A program made the position numbers and the translations under genes. Below are positions 7,241 through 15,282 of a stretch of 56,739 nt of DNA, piece after piece. Below the pieces are notes generated by a model that searched no databases, was not told where the DNA came from, and saw only the letters and a list, made by a program, of their open reading frames with translations. Within the stretch, counting starts at the first letter, position 1; the number at the start of each line of letters is the position of its first letter. Source of the stretch: Bacteroidota bacterium (GTDB lineage Bacteria > Bacteroidota > Bacteroidia > Chitinophagales > Saprospiraceae); contig JASBVF010000041.1 in assembly GCA_030147525.1 (NCBI GenBank), positions 1 through 56,739 of the forward strand, given 5' to 3'.

Positions 7241-8413
7241 ATGCGATACCTCCTGCCAATCTGCCTGTTCCTCAGCGCCTGCGGGGTGAAGCCTGCGGCT
7301 GACACTACTCAAAAAGAACTCAAATACACCGTCGAAGCGGCGCCGGAATGGACGAACCTGTTTTACCGGAAATCCGGCTGGTTCGGGGCGGACGGCGTTT
7401 TTTCTATCCCACTTTCCGGCGTGGACAAAGTGGGCAACCTTGGCAACCAGGAAACGCTGCTGCTGTTCAGCGACACCTACATCGGCGAGGTGGATGAAAA
7501 CGGCAAACCCCGGCCCGGCAACGTGATGGTGAACAACACCTGCGCCATCGTGCAGGGCAATTCGGGGCATCCCGACAGCATCCGGTTTTTTTACAAAAAA
7601 GATGAAAACGGCGCTCCGCAAACCTTTTTCGTGCCGCAGAACACGGGCGGCAGGAAGCAGCATTTCTGGCTCGGCGACGGCTTCGTGAACCGGGAGCGGG
7701 ACAATACGCTCTACCTTTTCGGCTACCATATCGAAATGACGGGCGAAGGCGTGTTCGATTTCATCGAGCCGGATGTGTCGCTGATTGCCGTGCCCGCCGA
7801 GAGCAGCAGGCCGCCGTTTGCGAAGCAACGGCAAATGAAAACCCCGCTGCACATCAAAAATCCAGGCTTGGGCGAGGGGAATTTTGGTGCTGGCGTTTTG
7901 GTGAACACAAAATGGGCCGGGGCGCCGCACCCCGACGGCTACGTGTACGTGTACGCCTGCATCGGACCCGACAAAAACCTTGTGGCGGCACGGGTGAAGC
8001 CGAAGGATTTCGAGGATTTTGCGAAGTGGAAATACTGGAACGGCGGGGACTGGACGGAAGATATTTCACAACTGAAAGGCATCACCAACGCCGTGTCGAA
8101 CGAACTCAGCGTGACGCCGCTGCCCGATGGCAGGTTTCTCCTCGTTTTTCAGGTGATGGGACTTTCTGACAAAGTGGGCCTGCGGATTGGCGACAGCCCG
8201 GTCGGGCCGTTTGGTGAGATTCAGGAAATCTGGCGGACGCCGGAAGCTGACGAGGGGCTTTTTTGCTACAATGCCAAGGCGCACCCCAACCTCTCAAAAC
8301 CCGGCGAACTGCTCATCAGCTACAACACCATCACGCTGGATTTTTGGAACGACATCCAGCAGAATGGGCATATTTACAGGCCGAGGTTTATTAGATTGAA
8401 ATTTGGAAATTAG
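7241..8413 (+). CDS. DUF4185/DUF5005-like propeller lipoprotein, copy 2
   Basis: A 390-residue lipoprotein (lipobox FLSAC, about Cys15) with the same predicted propeller fold as the gene before it: LLLFSDTYIGEV corresponds to LWLFGDSFIG in copy 1, and YNAKAHPNLSKPGELLISYN near the C-terminus matches its final motif. Conserved aromatic and Asp residues between blades (GDGFVNRERDNTLYLFGYH) would suit carbohydrate contact. Sequence divergence from copy 1 is large, so the duplication is not recent. The stop codon TAG (8411-8413) lies within a GAAATTAG word of the following hairpin, and the final residues (KFGN) are repeat-encoded. It is convergent with the lipoprotein gene at 8474-9289. Confidence 0.8.
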   Translation: MRYLLPICLFLSACGVKPAADTTQKELKYTVEAAPEWTNLFYRKSGWFGADGVFSIPLSGVDKVGNLGNQETLLLFSDTYIGEVDENGKPRPGNVMVNNTCAIVQGNSGHPDSIRFFYKKDENGAPQTFFVPQNTGGRKQHFWLGDGFVNRERDNTLYLFGYHIEMTGEGVFDFIEPDVSLIAVPAESSRPPFAKQRQMKTPLHIKNPGLGEGNFGAGVLVNTKWAGAPHPDGYVYVYACIGPDKNLVAARVKPKDFEDFAKWKYWNGGDWTEDISQLKGITNAVSNELSVTPLPDGRFLLVFQVMGLSDKVGLRIGDSPVGPFGEIQEIWRTPEADEGLFCYNAKAHPNLSKPGELLISYNTITLDFWNDIQQNGHIYRPRFIRLKFGN

Positions 8414-8470
8414 AAATTGGGAAATTAGAGCAAGAACTCAATTTCCCAATTTCATAATTTCTAATTTCTA
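8383..8470. repeat. C-free-arm hairpin, GAAATTAG family, between convergent genes
   Basis: The stretch 8383-8430 has no C and holds the left arm of GAAATT words; the right arm (8438-8470) is the AATTTC complement. Pairing is imperfect, with register shifts. It overlaps the end and stop codon of the upstream plus-strand gene and reaches within four bases of the stop codon of the minus-strand lipoprotein gene. Confidence 0.8.
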
Positions 8471-8473
8471 AGC

Positions 8474-9289
8474 TTACTTCGGCTTCGCCGTCCACTCGAA
8501 TTTCCAATCGTAAGGCGCACCGCAACCGAACACGCTCAGGTCAATCGTTTGGGTTGACTTGATGGTGGTGTTGTTCGCTTCGGTGATGTTGTAAACTTCC
8601 GTTTGAACATCGTTCGGGTCGAAAGCGCCCACAGATACAATCGTCAGCGTAGTTTGTTCAGCATTCAACGTCCAGGTCGTTGGAACCCGGAAACCGTCAA
8701 AGTCGCACGTACCACCGCCCATGCCGGTGATGGCACCGTAGTCAAGCGTGTAGGTACCGTCAGCGTTGAAGGAGTAAACGTTGTCCTTTTCACAATCGAG
8801 GATTTGCTCCGTTTCCGGCTCGCTGTCCAGGCATTTGCCCCTTTTTGATTTCCACTGCCAGTTGAAGTTAGTCAGCAGGTACTCTGTAGAAGCTTCCGTT
8901 GTGATGATGAAATCAGCGCTGCCTGTCTGGCCTTTTTCATCTTCAGCGACGAAGCTGAAGCGAACGGGCGTGGACAAACCTTCTTCGTTCAGTTCGTAAG
9001 TCTCCGTGTGTGACTCGTGTGTAACGGTTTTGGAACCGTTCGTACCGTAGCTCGCATCCACCGTCGTACCGAGGTACTTGGTAATCGTCAGGGATTTCAA
9101 GCCGCCGGCTGCCACCACGGTAGCTGTAACGCTGGCCGTTTCGCCGGTTTTACCGGTGAAATTAGCGGCGGAAAGCGTAACCACCGGCGCTGCCACAGGA
9201 TCATCGTCTTTGTCGCAGGAGGTAGTTGTCAGGACTGCCGTTGCCAGCAATCCGGCAAAAATCGGGAACAGAAAATTTTTGAATTTCAT
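8474..9289 (-). CDS. Small surface lipoprotein with lipocalin-like C-terminus
   Basis: A 271-residue lipoprotein (lipobox TTSC, about Cys25, followed by an acidic DKDDD tract typical of surface-exported Bacteroidota lipoproteins). Residues from about 35 to 130 look like an Ig-like beta domain (APVVTLSAANFTGKTGETASVT). The C-terminal half resembles lipocalin-like domains (YSFNADGTYTLDYG, TTWTLNAEQTTLTIV), a common pattern in small Bacteroidota lipoproteins. As the last gene of the SusCD operon it occupies the place where SusE/SusF-like surface glycan-binding proteins often occur. A glycan-binding role is inferred from position only. Confidence 0.7.
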   Translation of the reverse strand: MKFKNFLFPIFAGLLATAVLTTTSCDKDDDPVAAPVVTLSAANFTGKTGETASVTATVVAAGGLKSLTITKYLGTTVDASYGTNGSKTVTHESHTETYELNEEGLSTPVRFSFVAEDEKGQTGSADFIITTEASTEYLLTNFNWQWKSKRGKCLDSEPETEQILDCEKDNVYSFNADGTYTLDYGAITGMGGGTCDFDGFRVPTTWTLNAEQTTLTIVSVGAFDPNDVQTEVYNITEANNTTIKSTQTIDLSVFGCGAPYDWKFEWTAKPK

Positions 9290-9343
9290 GATAAAAAATG
9301 ATTTTAGTTATTTAATAATAATTTGATTTACAATGGTTTAAAG

Positions 9344-12300
9344 CTATTTTCTAACAGTTTTATCTTTATTTAAAAACGTATCGGACAACGTCAAAGCTGG
9401 TTTTATCATAGAAAAAACCCGGGCCGCACGCCCGTTCACGCCCGCCACCACCAGTTGACTCCCGTTTTCCAGGCGAACCGCCCGAAGGCTTTGCACCTCG
9501 CCCTCCACATAAAATCCACTCCGGGCAGGGTTTTGTGGTAAAAAATTCCCCTTGCCGTTCCCCAGCAGCAGCAAGCCGTACGAAGCATCAATCTGACCGG
9601 TTGCGATGTGTTCGCCTAAAGAGTTGCCCGCCAGCAAAATATCCGGCAGTCCATCGGCATTGAAGTCATCGATAAAAATGGCTTTTACCGGTGCAAACTG
9701 GGCCTCCACCGCCAGAGGTTGTAGCGTGAAATGCGCATTGTTTTCATTCCAAAAAACCGCCGTTTGCAGCACGGCTGCCTCTCTTCTGTAAGCCTCCGTC
9801 AGCGCTTTTTCGCCAAATATTTCCTGCACCGAAGCAGCAGCGTACAGGGCATAGCGGGGATATTTTCTTTCGAGACCGTTGATTTGTGCCAGCAGTTCGT
9901 CCCGTTGATGCACCGGTTTTTCCTTCCCTTCCGCCCGGCGGCAGAGGATGCCATCCACGCTCCCGTTTTGATCGAAATCAGCGGCGTAAATCGTCATGGG
10001 TTCATGTTCCGAAGCCCTGAATTTTGTGTTCAAACCCATGTTTCCCGCCACCAGGTCCAGATCGCCGTCGCCGTCAAGGTCAGCTACAGCAAGCGATTTC
10101 CACCAGCCGGAAGACTGGGACAAACCCATTTCCTCCGTCGCATCGGCGAGCTTTCTATTTTTATTTTTAAAAACCGTGACCGGCATCCACTCGCCCACCA
10201 GCACGAGGCTGGGCAAGCCGTTCGGGTCGAGGTTGGTCCATTGCGCCGCCGTCACGATGCCCGGTTTTTCCAGCGCTGCCGGGGTGATGTCAGTGAACCT
10301 GCCCCCGTCGTTGCGCAACAAATAACTGCGGCATGGGAGCGGATAGCTGCCGGGCTGGGCGCTGCCGCCAATGAAAAGGTCGGTGTCGCCGTCGCCATCG
10401 AAGTCGGCAGCGGTGGCACAGGAGGCGGGTTGGCGCATCTGCGGCAAGGCGTCTTTTGCCCATTGCAGTTGGCCGGTTCCGTCGTTGAGGTACAAGCGGG
10501 TTTGGTAAAATGGGCTTTCCGGCCCAAATTCATGACTGCCGCTCACCACCAGCAGGTCGTTGCCGTTTTTGCCGTCGGCATCAAAAATCAGGGCGTCCAC
10601 ATCCTCGGCTTCGCTGCCTTCGGTCAGGTCTTTTTTCGTGAAACTTCCATCCGGTTTTTGGTAAAAAATGCGCCCTGCTTGCCCCTTGGCTCCCCCGGCG
10701 AAAAAATCCTCCAGCCCGTCGCCATTCAGGTCGCCGGTGGCAATGGGCGGGCCGTTTTCAGAGAAACCATGCGGCAGCAGCGGCTGGTGCCGGAAGTCGT
10801 TGAACACGGTTTCCCGGTGCAAAAAGTCGATGCCGTACTGCCCGGTTGCGTCTTTCATTAAGTTTAGGAAATTTTGAAAATTTCCTAAATCTGAAGTTTG
10901 CGCCAAGGGCTGGGCATCCGCCTGTTTCAGCGTCAGTGTTTGATTGGCAGCGACGTCCGTTAGCAGTTGGCGGTTGCCGTCGTTCCAGCGGATTTCGAGG
11001 GTGTCCACCAGCGTTTTTTCACCCAAACCCACGTGCAAAACGCCCGTGACCGAAGACATGAAACCCCGCACCGGGTACTGTTCCAAATATTGCCGCTGGC
11101 CATTTGAAACGATGGAAACAGCTGCACCCACTCCTGCCGGATTGCCTGCCGGGCCTTCCAATCTGACATTCAAGTAATTGTTTTTCAGCAACTTATCTGT
11201 CCTGTTTTCATAAATAAAAGCGGCGTCGTTGATGTTGTTCACCACGAGGTCGAGGTCGCCGTCGTTGTCGAGGTCAGCGTAGGCGGCGCCGTTGGAAAAA
11301 CCGGGCTGGGTCATTCCCCATGCCTCAAATTTTGGTTCGAAGGTCAAATCCCCGCTATTTCTAAAAATGCGGTTGGGCAGATTTTTACCCTTCAGTTGGC
11401 GCACGGTGGGCAGCAGTTGCCGGTCGGCTTCCTCCTGGCTTTTGAACATGGACAGGTTGTTCGAGTAGTCGATGAAATCCTTGTCGGTGATGTCCCGCAG
11501 GTAGCCGTTGGTGATGAAAAGGTCCTTCCAGCCGTCGTTGTCGAAGTCGGCGAAGAGCGGCGCCCAGCTCCAGTCGGTGGCGTGGACGCCTGCGAGCTGA
11601 CCAATTTCGCTGAATGAAGTTGTTAGTTGTTGGTTGTTAGTTGTTCGTTGGGGCACCGCCAGTTGCAAACTGTTTCGCATGTATTGCGGCTCGTAGCCAG
11701 CTTGTGCAATCATCTGCCATTTGTCCCAGGTCATGGCGCCAGCCATTGTTTTTTGCTGGCTGTCCGTTTCGGGCAGCATGTCCACGGTGATGAGGTCGGG
11801 CCGGGCGTCGTTGTTGAAATCGGCAAAATCACAGCCCATGCTGTTGTAGGTCTGGTGGGCGAAGTAGCTGGAAATTTGGTTGGAAAACACCCCCCTCCCC
11901 CCCTGAAGAGGGGAATTTCCGCCGTTGTTTATCCAAAGTAAATCATTGTAAATGAAGTCGTTAGCCACGTAAATATCCGGCCAGCCGTCGCCATTCACGT
12001 CGCTGATGGCGAGGCCGAGGCCGTAGCCTTCCGTCAGGATTCCCGCCTCACGGGTGATGTCCGTGAAGGTGTTGCCTGCCCCTGTGGGGTTGCCATTGTT
12101 TCGGTAAAATCGGTCGTTGCTGCTACCCTCGCCGCTGATTTTCTTGGGCAAAGGCGTGTTGAGCGTCGCCCGCTCGTTGGCGTGATTCATCACGTAGAGG
12201 TCGAGGTCGCCGTCGAGGTCGTAGTCGAAAAATGCGGCCTGGGTTGTGTACCCCGTGTCCGCAATGCCATATTGGGCGGCCATTTCAGTAAATGCAGGTA

Positions 12301-12754
12301 TTCCCGGTTGCCCGGCGTTGATGAAAAGCAAATTTCCACGCTGCGCTGGCCGGGAATAACCTGCAGTACTGATGTAAATGTCATTCCAGCCGTCGCCATT
12401 CACGTCTGCGATAGCGACACCGGTGCACCAAGCCGTTGTCTCAAGGCCTGCTTTTCGGGTGACATCTTCAAATTTGAGGTTTCCCTTGTTTAAATAAAGC
12501 CGGCATGAAACCTCGTTTCCGGCAAAGAAAATATCCTCCAGCCCGTCGTTGTTGAAGTCGCCGATGCCCACGCCGCCGCCGTTGTAGTAGTACACGTAAT
12601 TGAGGATGTTCAGGCTGTCGCCTTCGGCAAGCGTGTTTTTAAAATCAACACCCGTGCGGGCAGCGGGCAGCAGTTCGAACAAAGCGGGGTCTGCTTTTTT
12701 GCAACCGCAAAAAAGAAGGGGGAGTAGGAGATATTTCGTTTGCCGAATTGTCAT
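9344..12754 (-). CDS. Giant FG-GAP/VCBS and ASPIC-UnbV lipoprotein
   Basis: An 1136-residue protein with a short leader and probable lipobox (CGC, Cys18). It holds many FG-GAP/VCBS calcium-binding blades (GIGDFNNDGLEDIFFAGN, ADLDNDGDLDLVVNN, ADLDGDGDLDLVAGN) split by an ASPIC/UnbV domain near residues 525-615. Such CRTAC1-like proteins often accompany SusCD pairs and are thought to be surface or extracellular; no enzymatic role is established. It follows GH92 in the operon. Odd feature: three word-type repeats of the sort found between genes here lie in frame inside it, near residues 279-289 (NSPLQGGRGV), 368-378 (TTNNQQLTTS) and 622-630 (a 13-bp perfect palindrome encoding NFQNFLN). Confidence 0.85.
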   Translation of the reverse strand: MTIRQTKYLLLPLLFCGCKKADPALFELLPAARTGVDFKNTLAEGDSLNILNYVYYYNGGGVGIGDFNNDGLEDIFFAGNEVSCRLYLNKGNLKFEDVTRKAGLETTAWCTGVAIADVNGDGWNDIYISTAGYSRPAQRGNLLFINAGQPGIPAFTEMAAQYGIADTGYTTQAAFFDYDLDGDLDLYVMNHANERATLNTPLPKKISGEGSSNDRFYRNNGNPTGAGNTFTDITREAGILTEGYGLGLAISDVNGDGWPDIYVANDFIYNDLLWINNGGNSPLQGGRGVFSNQISSYFAHQTYNSMGCDFADFNNDARPDLITVDMLPETDSQQKTMAGAMTWDKWQMIAQAGYEPQYMRNSLQLAVPQRTTNNQQLTTSFSEIGQLAGVHATDWSWAPLFADFDNDGWKDLFITNGYLRDITDKDFIDYSNNLSMFKSQEEADRQLLPTVRQLKGKNLPNRIFRNSGDLTFEPKFEAWGMTQPGFSNGAAYADLDNDGDLDLVVNNINDAAFIYENRTDKLLKNNYLNVRLEGPAGNPAGVGAAVSIVSNGQRQYLEQYPVRGFMSSVTGVLHVGLGEKTLVDTLEIRWNDGNRQLLTDVAANQTLTLKQADAQPLAQTSDLGNFQNFLNLMKDATGQYGIDFLHRETVFNDFRHQPLLPHGFSENGPPIATGDLNGDGLEDFFAGGAKGQAGRIFYQKPDGSFTKKDLTEGSEAEDVDALIFDADGKNGNDLLVVSGSHEFGPESPFYQTRLYLNDGTGQLQWAKDALPQMRQPASCATAADFDGDGDTDLFIGGSAQPGSYPLPCRSYLLRNDGGRFTDITPAALEKPGIVTAAQWTNLDPNGLPSLVLVGEWMPVTVFKNKNRKLADATEEMGLSQSSGWWKSLAVADLDGDGDLDLVAGNMGLNTKFRASEHEPMTIYAADFDQNGSVDGILCRRAEGKEKPVHQRDELLAQINGLERKYPRYALYAAASVQEIFGEKALTEAYRREAAVLQTAVFWNENNAHFTLQPLAVEAQFAPVKAIFIDDFNADGLPDILLAGNSLGEHIATGQIDASYGLLLLGNGKGNFLPQNPARSGFYVEGEVQSLRAVRLENGSQLVVAGVNGRAARVFSMIKPALTLSDTFLNKDKTVRK
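10863..10889. repeat. In-gene perfect inverted repeat, TTTAGGAAATTTT
   Basis: Two 13-base arms separated by one base form a perfect palindrome inside the FG-GAP gene, just after its ASPIC/UnbV domain. The word belongs to the same GAAATT family as the intergenic hairpins at 4712, 8383 and 12755. It keeps the reading frame and encodes part of a linker. Confidence 0.75.
11621..11651. repeat. In-gene word repeat TGTTAGTTGT/TGGTTGTTAG
   Basis: A G/T-rich direct repeat inside the FG-GAP gene; the plus strand is almost free of C. On the coding strand it encodes a Thr/Asn/Gln run (TTNNQQLTTS) interrupting otherwise normal FG-GAP sequence, near residues 368-378. Confidence 0.6.
11887..11916. repeat. 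In-gene C-rich hairpin
   Basis: A C-run of 6-7 bases, CTGAAG and a G-run give a short hairpin within the FG-GAP gene. It encodes SPLQGGRGV, a segment that does not look like FG-GAP blade sequence. A related CCCCTGAAGGGG element lies upstream of susD. Confidence 0.5.
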
Positions 12755-12832
12755 TTATGAAATTGGGAAATTGAGGAAATTAGGAAATTGATACGGTCAA
12801 ATTTTTCAATTTCTTAATTTCCCTAATTTCAA
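12755..12832. repeat. C-free-arm hairpin, GAAATTAG family
   Basis: This fills the gap between the GH92 stop (12833-12835) and the FG-GAP start (12754). Positions 12753-12793 contain no C. The right arm (about 12805-12832) complements it with shifts in word register. The genes are co-directional, so on the transcript it would lie between two reading frames. Confidence 0.85.
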
Positions 12833-15187
12833 TCAGTCTTCATCCATCATCGAAGGCGGCGCATCGCCTTCGGCGCTGCCCCATTTTTCGTTGGGTTTGG
12901 GGCCCATTACCAGCACCAGCTTGCCGCCGTCCACGAGGTCTTTGTGGTAAAACCACAGCTTGGTCAGCGGCTTCCCGTCGAGCGTGGCAGACTGGACGTA
13001 TTTGTTTTCCCTTGAATTATTCACGGTTTCGATGGTGAAGGTGCCGCCGGGATAGTAGTTCGGGTCGAGGTGAATGGTCACTTTGTCGAAGAGCGGGCTG
13101 CCGATTTCGTACACCGGCTCCACGTCGCAGCCGCCCCGCATCTGGAAGAGACCCATGGCGCTCATCACGTACCAGCCGCCCATTTGCCCCTGGTCTTCGT
13201 CGCCGGGCCAGCCGTCCATCGGGCCGCTGCCGTAGAAGACTTCCATGATTTCCCGTGCCCATTTCTGCGTGAGCCAGGGCTTGCCGGAGTAGTTATAGAG
13301 GTAGGCCGCCTGCATGTTCGGCTGGTTGCCGTGGTTGATGGGCAGCACGCCCATGGAAAACAGGCTGTTCTCGTGAGTATATTCGGAGTTGAATTTCCAC
13401 TTGCGGGACTCCACGAATCCAGCCTCCAGGCGGCTGTTAAATTCGTCTTTTCCCATCAGTTTTATCAGCCCCTTCAGGTCGTGCGGCACGAACCAACTGT
13501 ACTGCCAGGCGTTGCCCTCCACCCAGCCCTGGCCGAGGAAGGTCGAGCAGCAGTAAGGCTCGAACGGTTTTTTGAAACTGCCGTCGGCCAGCCGCAGGTT
13601 CATGTAGCCCACGCTGGGGTCCCAGATATTTTTGTAGTTGTTCGCCCGGTGCTTGAAGTACCAATAGTCGTCCGTTTTGCCCAGCGCCTTGGCCATCTGG
13701 CTGACGGCCCAGTCGTCGAAGGCGTATTCCAGCGTGTTGGAAACGGGGCCATATTCGTGTGGCACGTAGCCGTATTTTAGGTACTCGTCGAGCCAGCGGT
13801 TGCCGGCGAAGCCGCCGCCACGGTGCGCCACGCCCTGCTCCATCTGGTTGTGCTTCATGGCCTCGAAGGCGTGTTCCGGGTCGTAAAATTTGTGGATGCC
13901 CTTCTGGTAAGCGCTGACTATCAGCTCGATTTCGTGCGAGGCGACCATGATGCCAGAGTATTCCAGCCCTTCCGGCCCCTTGCAGAGCCAGCCGCCTTTG
14001 TCGTAAAATTCGAGGAGGGAAGCCACCCACTTGTCGGCGAGGTCGGGCGTGGCGAGGGTCCAGACCTGGTTGAGGTTCCAGAAGGTGTTCCAGAACGCAT
14101 CGCCGCCGTACATGGGCAGGTCGGGGTTTTTGAGTTGCTGCACCTTCTCGTACATGTCCACGTACTTGCCGTTCACGTCGCTGTAAATCGTGCGGCCCAC
14201 GTACACCCGGTAGAGGTTGGTGTAAAATTTCTTTTTGTCCACCTCGTTTTTGCCCTCCACCTCAATCACGCTGAGCAGGTCGTTCCACACCTTGCGGGCG
14301 TGGTTGTGAACGGCGTCGAAGTCCCAACCGAATGGTTTCGTGATTTCCGTGTCAAGGTTCAGGCGGGCCTGTTCGAGGCTGACGAAGGAGATGCCGGTTT
14401 GCGTCAGGATTTGCTCGCCTTCGGTTGTTTTAAAATGAACAAAAGCGCCAAAGTCCGTGTGGTCCCATCCGCTGTGCAGCTTTTCGACATTGCGCCTAAC
14501 GCCGTCCCGGGTCCAGCCACCCATGCCGAAAAACGGTTTGTTGAAACGGATGACGAAATAAAGCTGGTACTCGTTCCAGCCCGCCCCACGCAGGCTTTGC
14601 TGGAGCGTGTAGCCCTCGATTTCCGTGTCGCTTACCTTCGTAATGTGCGCATCGTACAGTTCCGTGCCGTACTCCGACTCGATTTGCAGGTCAATCATCA
14701 CCCGTGCACTGTCGTTTTTGGGAAAAGTGTAGCGCTGAAACCCCGCCCGGGTGGTGGCCGTCACTTCCGCCTTGATTTTCGTGTCGTCCAGCATCACGGA
14801 ATAGTAGCCGGGCGTAGCCACCTCCGTTTCGTGGCGGATGCGGGAGCGGTAGCCGCCGTCGGGGTCATTTTCAGCGCCGGGCACCACCTGTAGCGGGCCG
14901 AGGGTCGGCATCATCAGCAGGCCGTCCATCGTCCAGGAGTGGATGTGGCTGAACCCGGCAATGTTCTCGATTTCGTATTCGTAGCCCGCTTTCCAGCCCT
15001 GCCGCTGGTTGTCGGGGCTGAGCTTCACCATCCCAAACGGCATGGAAGCGCCGGGGAACTGCATCCAGCGGCTGTCGTGGTTGCCAATCATGCAATCCAC
15101 GTAATCGACGGGAAGTTGCTTTTTCACCTGCCCCTGGCAGAGTGAAAGGCTGAAAACGGATAGGATTAGAAAAATTGATTGCTTCAT
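12833..15187 (-). CDS. GH92 alpha-mannosidase
   Basis: A 784-residue secreted enzyme of glycoside hydrolase family 92, calcium-dependent exo-alpha-mannosidases that invert the anomeric centre. N-terminal secretion signal (LILSVFSLSLCQGQ). Family landmarks are seen throughout: NHDSRWMQFPGASMPFGMVK near the N-terminus, GFSHIHSWTMDG, the catalytic-region motif GDEDQGQMGGWYVMSAMG near residue 660 (GNDDCGQMSAWY in well-studied homologues), and the C-terminal DGKPLTKLWFYHKDL. I start at the ATG at 15187; the frame extends 34 codons more, partly into an A/C-rich repeat arm. Located after the sugar porter in the SusCD operon, it defines the locus as acting on alpha-mannosides. Linkage (1,2 / 1,3 / 1,6) cannot be told. 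Confidence 0.93.
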   Translation of the reverse strand: MKQSIFLILSVFSLSLCQGQVKKQLPVDYVDCMIGNHDSRWMQFPGASMPFGMVKLSPDNQRQGWKAGYEYEIENIAGFSHIHSWTMDGLLMMPTLGPLQVVPGAENDPDGGYRSRIRHETEVATPGYYSVMLDDTKIKAEVTATTRAGFQRYTFPKNDSARVMIDLQIESEYGTELYDAHITKVSDTEIEGYTLQQSLRGAGWNEYQLYFVIRFNKPFFGMGGWTRDGVRRNVEKLHSGWDHTDFGAFVHFKTTEGEQILTQTGISFVSLEQARLNLDTEITKPFGWDFDAVHNHARKVWNDLLSVIEVEGKNEVDKKKFYTNLYRVYVGRTIYSDVNGKYVDMYEKVQQLKNPDLPMYGGDAFWNTFWNLNQVWTLATPDLADKWVASLLEFYDKGGWLCKGPEGLEYSGIMVASHEIELIVSAYQKGIHKFYDPEHAFEAMKHNQMEQGVAHRGGGFAGNRWLDEYLKYGYVPHEYGPVSNTLEYAFDDWAVSQMAKALGKTDDYWYFKHRANNYKNIWDPSVGYMNLRLADGSFKKPFEPYCCSTFLGQGWVEGNAWQYSWFVPHDLKGLIKLMGKDEFNSRLEAGFVESRKWKFNSEYTHENSLFSMGVLPINHGNQPNMQAAYLYNYSGKPWLTQKWAREIMEVFYGSGPMDGWPGDEDQGQMGGWYVMSAMGLFQMRGGCDVEPVYEIGSPLFDKVTIHLDPNYYPGGTFTIETVNNSRENKYVQSATLDGKPLTKLWFYHKDLVDGGKLVLVMGPKPNEKWGSAEGDAPPSMMDED

Positions 15188-15240
15188 ATTTTTAAACTTC
15201 TTGACATTGTAGCCGGACAGCCCAATTAAAGCAGCCTCAG

Positions 15241-15275
15241 CACAAACACTCAAACACAAAAACACCCAAACACCC
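15241..15275. repeat. Unpaired A/C word arm (half hairpin)
   Basis: A run of CACAAACACTC/CACCCAAACA words between the MFS stop codon and the GH92 start. It is the same word family as the hairpins at 3587, 18471 and 19499, but no G/T partner arm lies nearby. Confidence 0.7.
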
Positions 15276-15282
15276 GCTACCC

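Noticed and set aside
9333-9346. TGGTTTAAAGC as a third GntR operator
   Set aside because: It matches only the core at 7 of 8 positions, is not palindromic and lies at the 3' end of a gene.
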